Below are positions 6,512 to 11,589 of a DNA stretch of 12,340 bases, piece after piece. Positions within the stretch are counted from its first letter, which is position 1. Each line of letters begins with the position of its first letter. The notes beneath the pieces are model-generated. The model did not search any database and was not told the DNA's origin. It saw only the letters and a program-made list of their open reading frames with translations. Source of the DNA: CAYOZL01 sp964408435 (lineage in GTDB: Bacteria > Bdellovibrionota_C > UBA2361 > SZUA-149 > CAYOZL01); the NCBI GenBank assembly GCA_964408435.1, contig CAYOZL010000065.1:1-12340 (forward strand). Direction: 5' to 3'. A program made the position numbers and the translations under genes.

Positions 6512-6809
6512 ATCCTTTGATTACTATAACATGTCAAAACTATACAAGATTTTATCCTAGCCAGACCAAGATATTTGACCAACAGAGCAATATCCTACTT
6601 AAAAGATAGGTAAATTGCATTTTATACTAATTTTAAGTAGAAAACACTGTTTGCTAGAACTGTGCATTATGCACTTTGCTCTTTAACTTATTTACGACTA
6701 AATCGTTTAGTCTTTTAGAAAATAACAAATTTTACTAGCATTTTCATATTGCTGGTAAACCCCTTATTAGCATTTACAAAAACTGTTTTTTTAATGGAGA
6801 TAATCACTC
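6512..6809 (+). promoter_or_regulatory. Intergenic region with three inverted repeats upstream of the repeat-protein gene
   Basis: No gene is seen in this stretch of almost 300 bases. It holds CTACTTAAAA/TTTTAAGTAG (6595-6604 and 6631-6640, loop 26), the odd-centred palindrome GTGCATTATGCAC (6662-6674), and GACTAAATCGTTTAGTC (6696-6712) followed by TTTT. A GGAG Shine-Dalgarno lies at about 6795-6798, ten bases before ATG 6810. The palindromes are candidate operators or RNA hairpins for that gene; the promoter itself is not clear. Confidence 0.5.
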
Positions 6810-7967
6810 ATGATTATCAGAACCTCATCACTGCTAATTGTTTTAGCAGTGTTTCTGTTTACGTCCGAGACGCAAGCAGATGGCAACGACAACGTTGCAA
6901 AAATCCTGCCGACATCTGCTTACCTAGATGACGCCAGCGGACTATACTCAGTAACAGTCGAACTACAGGGAGAAATTCTCGAGATCCCTGGTCTATACGA
7001 TCTTGAAACTGAGGAAAAGTGTGACAAACTCGAACTTCTTGTTAACCGTGTCCTTCGCAAGAAACATAGTTACAAGGGGACCCTCGAACTTAAGTTCAGT
7101 TTTCCGGAGTACGATGCTGAAGTTCTTCTAGCTGAGAACGAAGCTGAAGCTATCGAAAGCGGAAGCGGAGTTGAAGCTCAGCAAGCTAGTTTCACTATCA
7201 CCGGAATGAAAAAAGACATGAGGACCGGACTGCTCTTTAACAGGCGTTCTCGCGGCGCCTGTGGAAGTTGTAACGATGGTAACAATTTTGCTCGTGCTCC
7301 GATTTGGTATCGTGCCACACACGGATACAGAAATCCTCAGGTTCTTGATGAGCCATGGGACGGAGTAAAAGGACCATCTAAACAACGAGCTGCTGCCTTT
7401 GGTATGCTGGCACGTGGAGCGTTTCATGTGGCAGCTGGAATAGTTGTCCCATTAGAAAGCTCTAGAAATATTGGTAGAGGTCTCGCACAAAGTGGAACGA
7501 ATATTGAAAACAATAACAATTTCGATCCCACATTTGACCCTAATTTCAGTCCAACGAATAACTTTGATCCGACATTCAGTCCGACAAACACCTTTAGTCC
7601 AACGAATGTCGCACGTCAAAACGGAGGTAGAAACTACTCTCGTGGTGGTAGAAATGGATATTCACTCGGAAGCGGAAACTCTTATCCAAGTGGCTCATTT
7701 GGAGGTGGAAGTTACCCTCGCGGCGGTGGAAACTCTTATCGCGTAAATGGACGCTCCTATCAGAGTGGTTCATTCGGTGGTGGAAATTACTCCCGAGGAA
7801 ACGGATACTCACTTGGAGGCGGAAACTCTTATCCAAGTGCTTCATTCGGAGGTGGAAATTACTACTCTTCCGGCGGAAATTCATTCGGAGGTGGAAATTA
7901 TTCTCTAAGTCGAGGAAATTACTACTCTACCGGTGGATACCCAGTGGTTTCATACGCCCGTCACTAA
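6810..7967 (+). CDS. Secreted low-complexity repeat protein (Gly/Ser/Tyr/Asn-rich)
   Basis: A 385-residue precursor with a Sec signal (cleavage likely after Ala23, TQA|DG). Residues 24-215 are a non-repetitive N-domain with Cys71 and a CGSC pair (151, 154). Residues 233-266 contain NNFDPTFDPNFSPTN-type units of Asn-Phe-x-Pro-Thr. Residues 270-385 are Gly/Ser/Tyr/Asn/Arg-rich with imperfect repeats of SFGGGNY and GNSYPS. Such compositions occur in secreted adhesive, fibrous or matrix-forming proteins and in condensate-prone proteins; which applies here is not known. Arg is often CGT/CGC and C-ending codons are common, unlike the AGA-rich neighbours. The start is ATG 6810 with GGAG 10 bases upstream. 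No transmembrane anchor or sorting signal is seen. No family is recognised. Confidence 0.82.
   Translation: MIIRTSSLLIVLAVFLFTSETQADGNDNVAKILPTSAYLDDASGLYSVTVELQGEILEIPGLYDLETEEKCDKLELLVNRVLRKKHSYKGTLELKFSFPEYDAEVLLAENEAEAIESGSGVEAQQASFTITGMKKDMRTGLLFNRRSRGACGSCNDGNNFARAPIWYRATHGYRNPQVLDEPWDGVKGPSKQRAAAFGMLARGAFHVAAGIVVPLESSRNIGRGLAQSGTNIENNNNFDPTFDPNFSPTNNFDPTFSPTNTFSPTNVARQNGGRNYSRGGRNGYSLGSGNSYPSGSFGGGSYPRGGGNSYRVNGRSYQSGSFGGGNYSRGNGYSLGGGNSYPSASFGGGNYYSSGGNSFGGGNYSLSRGNYYSTGGYPVVSYARH
7517..7606 (+). repeat. In-frame repeats encoding Asn-Phe-(Asp/Ser)-Pro-Thr units
   Basis: Copies of TT(C/T)AGTCC(A/G)AC(G/A)AA recur near 7545, 7575 and 7592, interleaved with TT(C/T)GATCC(C/G)AC near 7521 and 7563. 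They encode alternating FDPTF and FSPTN units. The copies differ mostly at third codon positions, so the repeat is conserved as protein. Confidence 0.75.
7695..7901 (+). repeat. Four dispersed 21-bp repeats encoding SFGGG(N/S)Y
   Basis: Near-identical 21-mers of the form TCATT(C/T)GG(A/T)GGTGGAA(A/G)TTA(C/T) lie at 7695-7715, 7770-7790, 7842-7862 and 7881-7901. A second unit encoding GNSYPS occurs twice (near 7673 and 7821). They make up the C-terminal glycine-rich region of the secreted protein and could expand or contract by slippage. Confidence 0.8.
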
Positions 7968-8063
7968 AAAACCTCAGCTTACTAGAAAAAAGGACAAAGA
8001 CGCATAGTCCTGAGAAGTTCAGTCAAAAGTAATTTTTGACTCCTTCCAAATAATTTTTGCGTT

Positions 8064-8117
8064 ATGCTGGTTTTTTCACATATGTGAAAAGGGGTAAACC
8101 AGCATTCCTTTTTTATT
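8064..8117 (+). terminator. Large compound hairpin with T-run after the repeat-protein gene
   Basis: The outer stem ATGCTGGTTT/AAACCAGCAT (8064-8073 and 8096-8105) encloses the palindrome centred on CACATATGTG. TCCTTTTTTATTT follows. This fits a strong rho-independent terminator about 100 bases past the stop of the 6810-7967 gene, though the T-run starts a few bases after the stem and the inner palindrome may be a protein-binding site. Confidence 0.5.
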
Positions 8118-8385
8118 TAATAAATTTTAATTTTCTAAAAAAGAATTTTGTTATTTTTGAACTGAAAAGATTTAACTGCAAAGATTTATTTGCAGAATTG
8201 TTATTTAATTCTCTGGACTTTTTAAGTCCTACATATCGGATAGTGTTAAAATAATGGTTTTTTAAAAATCTAAAATAGTCAAAAGCTAGCTTGTTCCCTT
8301 AACTAAATTAAGGGAGCAAACTATCTGGACTTTACTGAGGCTCAACTGAGCCAAGATAGATATGTTTTGCAACATCTACTTAGAT

Positions 8386-8389
8386 GGAG
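8386..8389 (+). promoter_or_regulatory. Shine-Dalgarno deciding the 8396 start
   Basis: GGAG lies 6 bases before ATG 8396. An in-frame ATG at 8384 has no such site and overlaps this motif, so initiation at 8396 is favoured. That start also gives the more compact lipoprotein signal peptide. Confidence 0.65.
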
Positions 8390-8395
8390 AACCCC

Positions 8396-9499
8396 ATGCG
8401 CTACGTCATAATTTTCTTGCCCTTTGCTTTAGCGTTCTGCGCTGCTTGCAGTGGGCAAAGTGGGCTAATTAGCCCTTTTGAAGAAGCACCCAACTTACCA
8501 ACAACGCTTGAAGAACCAGGGCAGATTGATCTGCTCGAGACAACCCAAGCTGAGGAAGAACAAGCTGAGCTAAACCCTAAGGCCGAGGAGATTCCTGAAA
8601 TCGATTCAGCCGCTAATGAGGTCGATTCAGCCACTAAGCTAAACCTAACAGGTCCAGTTCAAGGTTCTGGAACAAAAGCTCAAGCCAATCCTGCACAAGG
8701 TTCTGGAACGAGAACTCAAGCTAATTTTGCACAAGGCTCTGGAACGAATACTCCCAATCCGGCAGCCCCAAGAGATCTGGCAGTCATCTCGGAGTTGATG
8801 CTTGAACAAATGACTCAGATGAACCAAGGACTCGCGGGCTTACGCACGGAAATGAATGAAAAAATTTCCAGTGTAGACACAAAGCTGAGTACTCAAATCG
8901 AGAATCAGCGCAAGCAGTTATCTGCTCAAATCGAGACCAGAGACGCAGTTGTGGAAGCCGCTCGTCAAGCCAAAGAGCACCACGACGCTCTAGTTAAATA
9001 CTTTGATGAAAAAGGCATTAGATTCAAAGTGAATGGCGAGGAAATGGATAACAATAATCTAAAAGATTCTTTTTTAGAGGCAGCTCAAGCAATTGCCGCG
9101 GAAAGGGGTCTAGAGAATATTCAACCAGAGTACTTATGCAACCCTAAAGATATGAGCTTTGGTTATTGGAGGAATCAGAAAGGAGAAATCATCAATCTGA
9201 CAGAGGATGAACTAAGGCGCATGCCAGCCCCCGGACAATACATTCCAGGAACCATAGTTGATTTGACTACTCCTGCATGCCAGCCGGTTTACCAAAGTCA
9301 ACCTGCTCCGACATATCAGCAGCAACAAGTTGTTCCTGCTTACGGAGTTCCTTCTTATCCCAATGAAATTCAATTCCAACAGCAATCTGCACCACCTACG
9401 TATCAAAACAATTCGCAGCCTCGCAATTTTGTTCCTCAAAACAATGGCTGTCCAAATGGAGGAAGTTGCTCTAGAAGGAGTATTGACACTCGCATCTAA
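8396..9499 (+). CDS. Coiled-coil, Gln/Pro-rich lipoprotein with tandem QGSGT repeats
   Basis: From ATG 8396 the precursor has 367 residues. A hydrophobic signal ends in FCAAC, with Cys18 the likely acylated residue (Cys at -3 is unusual). An acidic, Pro-containing region (about 25-80) is followed by three tandem 12-residue QGSGT units (89-118). A helical, heptad-like segment comes next (about 130-205, Gln/Glu/Lys-rich, probably a coiled coil), then a compact domain (about 206-295, containing KDMSFGYWRNQKG). The Gln/Pro/Tyr/Asn-rich tail carries CPNGGSC near the end. Overall it resembles an envelope-anchored stalk with a disordered tail. No family is recognised. It follows the other secreted repeat protein, and a terminator lies 30 bases after it. 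Codon use differs from the surrounding genes. Confidence 0.8.
   Translation: MRYVIIFLPFALAFCAACSGQSGLISPFEEAPNLPTTLEEPGQIDLLETTQAEEEQAELNPKAEEIPEIDSAANEVDSATKLNLTGPVQGSGTKAQANPAQGSGTRTQANFAQGSGTNTPNPAAPRDLAVISELMLEQMTQMNQGLAGLRTEMNEKISSVDTKLSTQIENQRKQLSAQIETRDAVVEAARQAKEHHDALVKYFDEKGIRFKVNGEEMDNNNLKDSFLEAAQAIAAERGLENIQPEYLCNPKDMSFGYWRNQKGEIINLTEDELRRMPAPGQYIPGTIVDLTTPACQPVYQSQPAPTYQQQQVVPAYGVPSYPNEIQFQQQSAPPTYQNNSQPRNFVPQNNGCPNGGSCSRRSIDTRI
8660..8750 (+). repeat. 36-bp tandem repeat, 2.5 copies
   Basis: CAAGG(T/C)TCTGGAAC recurs at 8660, 8696 and 8732, a strict 36-base period. It encodes QGSGT followed by a variable Thr/Lys-Ala-Gln-Ala-Asn stretch. Copies two and three share more than copy one, consistent with local duplication in frame. 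Confidence 0.85.
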
Positions 9500-9521
9500 G
9501 AAAAAGTTTTGTGTGGGCTCT

Positions 9522-9569
9522 CAAAAAACGAGGGGAACTGGCATCATTGGCCTAACCCCTCTGTTTTTT
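9522..9569 (+). terminator. Terminator after the coiled-coil lipoprotein gene
   Basis: GAGGGG (9530-9535) pairs with CCCCTC (9556-9561), flanked by AAAAAAC on the left and a mismatch then GTTTTTT on the right, with an inner GGC/GCC pairing (9540-9542 and 9550-9552). The T-run at 9564-9569 makes this a good rho-independent terminator; the A-run on the left makes it potentially bidirectional. Confidence 0.75.
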
Positions 9570-9654
9570 CTACATACAATAAAATGTTTTCCACGCAACA
9601 CTATCCGTATCCCTTTTCCTTAATCCTAATCTCACTAAAGTTCTAAACTCTTTT

Positions 9655-9717
9655 AATTACTATAAAATAGTACACAGTAATTTCTGCATTGATTTCCATT
9701 ATACTTCTGTATAGAAT
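9655..9717 (+). promoter_or_regulatory. Candidate promoter/operator of the Y-family polymerase
   Basis: An inverted repeat AATTACT/AGTAATT (9655-9661 and 9676-9682) overlaps the smaller palindrome ACTATAAAATAGT (9659-9671). Further on, TTGATT (9689-9694) and TAGAAT (9712-9717) are 17 bases apart, which would start transcription very near ATG 9727. The gene has no Shine-Dalgarno, consistent with a leaderless mRNA. A link to LexA is only a guess. Confidence 0.35.
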
Positions 9718-9726
9718 AATCATCGA

Positions 9727-10959
9727 ATGCATTCTTTTAACTGGCTCTTTCTAGATTTAAACTCCTTTTTTGCTTCTGTTGAGCAAGCAGAATCTCCCTC
9801 TTTGCAAAACAAAGCTGTAGCAGTTGTTCCAATGCTTGTTGATAGTACTTGTTGTTTAGCTGCAAGTTACGAAGCTAAATATAAAGGGGTAAAAACAGGC
9901 ACAAGTGTTAGAGAAGCAAAACAACTTTGTCCTGGAATTAAATTCGTTGTTGCAGATCATAAAAAATACGTTTCTTACCATAAAAAAATTATCAAAGCCG
10001 TCGGGCTCTGCATACCTATTTCTTTTATCCTTTCAATTGATGAAATGGCATGTGAACTAATGGGCAGAGAAAAAGATAACTGCATAGAACTTGCTAATAA
10101 AATTAAGCAATCAATTTATGACAATGTAAGCCCAGTAATGCATTGCTCTGTTGGAGTAGCTCCTAATAGATATCTAGCGAAAATTGCAAGTGACATGCAA
10201 AAACCAAATGGTTTAACTTTAATTAAAAAAGAACAAATCCCTGAAGTCTTTTTTCCTCTTAAAATAGAGGATTTCACAGGCATTGGTCCTAAAATGAAGC
10301 GCAGACTTAATGAATACGGTTGTTTTACAACTGAGCAACTTTATGGGCTTTCATCTATTCAAATGAAAAAAATTTGGGGAGGAATAGCAGGAGAAGAATT
10401 TTGGCAAAAAATAAGGGGTGAGAATTTAAGAGAAAAAATAACTAAAAAGAAAACAATTGGACACTCAAGAGTAATTGCACCTAGATACAGGGCTGATAAT
10501 GCATTTATAAAAGCTTTATCAATGCAACTACTAACAAAGGCCTGTATAAGACTTAGAAACTCGAAAATGTACACTAAAAAATTAAGCTTTGATGCAAAGT
10601 TTGTTTTTAAAAATAATAGTTATAACAATAACTACGAAGCTCAATACTGGAAAGCAGTAGCTAAATTTGAAGAAACTCAAAATACTTTATTAATTGCTAG
10701 TGAATTAGAAAAGATTCTAAACAAACTACCTAAAGGTTCTATTTTAAAAATTGGCTTATCTTTGTCTAACTTCACAGAAGAGAACAAACACCAACTTTCA
10801 CTATTTGAAGACTTCAAAGCAAAAGAACTAATGAGCGCAGTAGATAATATTAATGAAAAACACGGATCTCATCTAGTCTACCCTGCCGCATCAAAACTAT
10901 ACGATGACAAGGCTCCTGCAAGGATTGCGTTTAGTCGGATACCGGAGGAGAATGAGTAG
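9727..10959 (+). CDS. Y-family (DinB/Pol IV-like) translesion DNA polymerase
   Basis: The 410-residue protein copies damaged DNA with low fidelity. The catalytic metal ligands are visible: Asp10 in FLDLNSFFASVE, and Asp105-Glu106 in SIDEMACEL. Phe15 occupies the steric-gate position that excludes ribonucleotides. CSVGVAPNRYLAKIASDMQKPNG (140-162) is the conserved palm/fingers signature, and FTGIGPKMKRRL (183-194) is the helix-hairpin-helix thumb. The little-finger region opens with the TIGHSRVI motif (243-250) of a Pol IV-like subgroup seen in several proteobacteria. QLSLF (356-360) matches the beta-clamp binding consensus. No umuD or imuA neighbour is present. The ATG lacks a Shine-Dalgarno. 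It is convergent with the ydbL operon, separated by a palindromic repeat. Confidence 0.93.
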   Translation: MHSFNWLFLDLNSFFASVEQAESPSLQNKAVAVVPMLVDSTCCLAASYEAKYKGVKTGTSVREAKQLCPGIKFVVADHKKYVSYHKKIIKAVGLCIPISFILSIDEMACELMGREKDNCIELANKIKQSIYDNVSPVMHCSVGVAPNRYLAKIASDMQKPNGLTLIKKEQIPEVFFPLKIEDFTGIGPKMKRRLNEYGCFTTEQLYGLSSIQMKKIWGGIAGEEFWQKIRGENLREKITKKKTIGHSRVIAPRYRADNAFIKALSMQLLTKACIRLRNSKMYTKKLSFDAKFVFKNNSYNNNYEAQYWKAVAKFEETQNTLLIASELEKILNKLPKGSILKIGLSLSNFTEENKHQLSLFEDFKAKELMSAVDNINEKHGSHLVYPAASKLYDDKAPARIAFSRIPEENE

Positions 10960-10971
10960 CCAGCACAAAGG

Positions 10972-11059
10972 GCACAGAGTTGAAATGAGACACAGAGAAA
11001 GAGTTAATGAATTAAAAACATTTCTCTGTGTCTCATAATTTTCTCTAAGATCTCTGTGC
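10972..11059. repeat. Nested CACAGAG-type palindromic element
   Basis: A perfect 16-bp inverted repeat, ATGAGACACAGAGAAA with its complement (10985-11000 and 11021-11036), has a 20-base AT-rich loop. It is enclosed by a second 8-bp inverted repeat, GCACAGAG/CTCTGTGC (10972-10979 and 11052-11059). It lies exactly between two convergent genes. Similar CACAGAG/CTCTGTG palindromes are scattered in many environmental bacterial genomes as interspersed repeats. Here it may also act as a bidirectional terminator. Confidence 0.8.
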
Positions 11060-11061
11060 GA

Positions 11062-11385
11062 TTATTTCTTAACCCACGCACCAGCAGAATTTAAATAAAA
11101 ATTACCCCCTGATGTTTTAGCTATCGCTTTTTGACCTGCTAACTTTTCTACAGAATCTAGTGAAGTCCCATTTGATGCAGCAATCTCGGAGTATTTTGCT
11201 TTTCTCTTGTTATTTATATCCTTAACAAGAGAAACAACTCCAGCTTGGTCCTTAACGACTCCAAGGTAACCACTAGGTTTCTCCCCTACTAAACCTTGTA
11301 TCTTTGCTCCTTGTAAATCCAAAGCGAAACAATAAGAAGTAAACAATAGAGTAAAAGCTATTGTAAATAGAATTATTTTTTTCAT
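11062..11385 (-). CDS. ydbL: YdbL family protein (DUF1318)
   Basis: The 107-residue periplasmic protein has a Sec signal (about 1-21, ending FA). The DUF1318 signature follows: LQGAKIQGLVGEKPSGYLGVV, then VKDINNKRKAKYSEIAASNGTSLDSVEKLAGQKAI and a C-terminal GAWVKK. In E. coli ydbL is the last gene of ydbH-ynbE-ydbL, and YdbH with YnbE forms one of the AsmA-like bridges carrying phospholipid to the outer membrane; YdbL is thought to assist or modulate them. Gene order is the same here. A strong AGGAGAG site precedes the ATG by 4-5 bases. The ynbE stop lies 9 bases upstream of this start, so the genes should share a transcript. Confidence 0.94.
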   Translation of the reverse strand: MKKIILFTIAFTLLFTSYCFALDLQGAKIQGLVGEKPSGYLGVVKDQAGVVSLVKDINNKRKAKYSEIAASNGTSLDSVEKLAGQKAIAKTSGGNFYLNSAGAWVKK

Positions 11386-11394
11386 ATATCTCTC

Positions 11395-11589
11395 CTAAAA
11401 AAGGTCGCTATCGTTATCTAAAACGCTATCTAAATCTTTATCAACTTTAACTCTAACTTCATGATCAATTTTAACATTTAAGTTAACAGTAATTGGCTTA
11501 TCTGGTGCTTCTACCTTAACAGTAGGAGAACATGCGCTAAGAAAGCAAAGAGCAAAGCACACAGTAAATAATGGAGTCAGCACTCTCAT
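11395..11589 (-). CDS. ynbE: YnbE-like outer-membrane lipoprotein
   Basis: The 64-residue precursor has a lipobox LSAC with acylated Cys20. The short mature part, SPTVKVEAPDKPITVNLNVKIDHEVRVKVDKDL, matches the YnbE pattern of an alternating beta strand that caps and extends the YdbH groove at the outer membrane. The start codon overlaps the ydbH stop in ATGA, indicating translational coupling and a fixed ratio with YdbH. AAAGGG lies 8 bases upstream. The C-terminal LDNDSDLF is more acidic than usual. Confidence 0.92.
   Translation of the reverse strand: MRVLTPLFTVCFALCFLSACSPTVKVEAPDKPITVNLNVKIDHEVRVKVDKDLDSVLDNDSDLF

Larger units (their letters stand above)
7968..8395 (+). other. Structured non-coding region between the two secreted-protein genes
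   Basis: No convincing gene lies here. Six separate inverted repeats are found: AGTCAAAA/TTTTGACT (8021-8041); ATGCTGGTTT/AAACCAGCAT enclosing the perfect palindrome TTTTCACATATGTGAAAA (8064-8105); CTGCAAA/TTTGCAG (8176-8195); GGACTT/AAGTCC (8215-8229); TTGTTCCCTTAA/TTAAGGGAGCAA (8291-8319, one G-U pair); and GGCTC/GAGCC (8339-8352). A weaker pair, AGGAC/GTCCT, lies at 7991-8011. This could be the 3' terminator of the upstream gene, a long structured 5' leader of the downstream gene, a small RNA, or a mixture. Confidence 0.6.

Noticed and set aside
7471..7884. Open frames overlapping the glycine-rich repeats on both strands
   Set aside because: They mirror the repeat periodicity of the real gene, have no start signals and no independent protein features.
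7620..7960. Possible CRISPR-like array in the repeated DNA
   Set aside because: Repeats are irregularly spaced, degenerate at third codon positions and in frame, so they are protein-coding repeats.
8057..8254. 65-codon open frame between the two secreted-protein genes
   Set aside because: It starts at TTG with no Shine-Dalgarno, runs through the large hairpin and T-rich DNA, and its product is a Phe/Lys/Leu-rich string typical of translated AT-rich non-coding sequence.
8384..8395. Upstream in-frame ATG of the coiled-coil lipoprotein
   Set aside because: No Shine-Dalgarno precedes it, and the GGAG for the next ATG lies inside this stretch.
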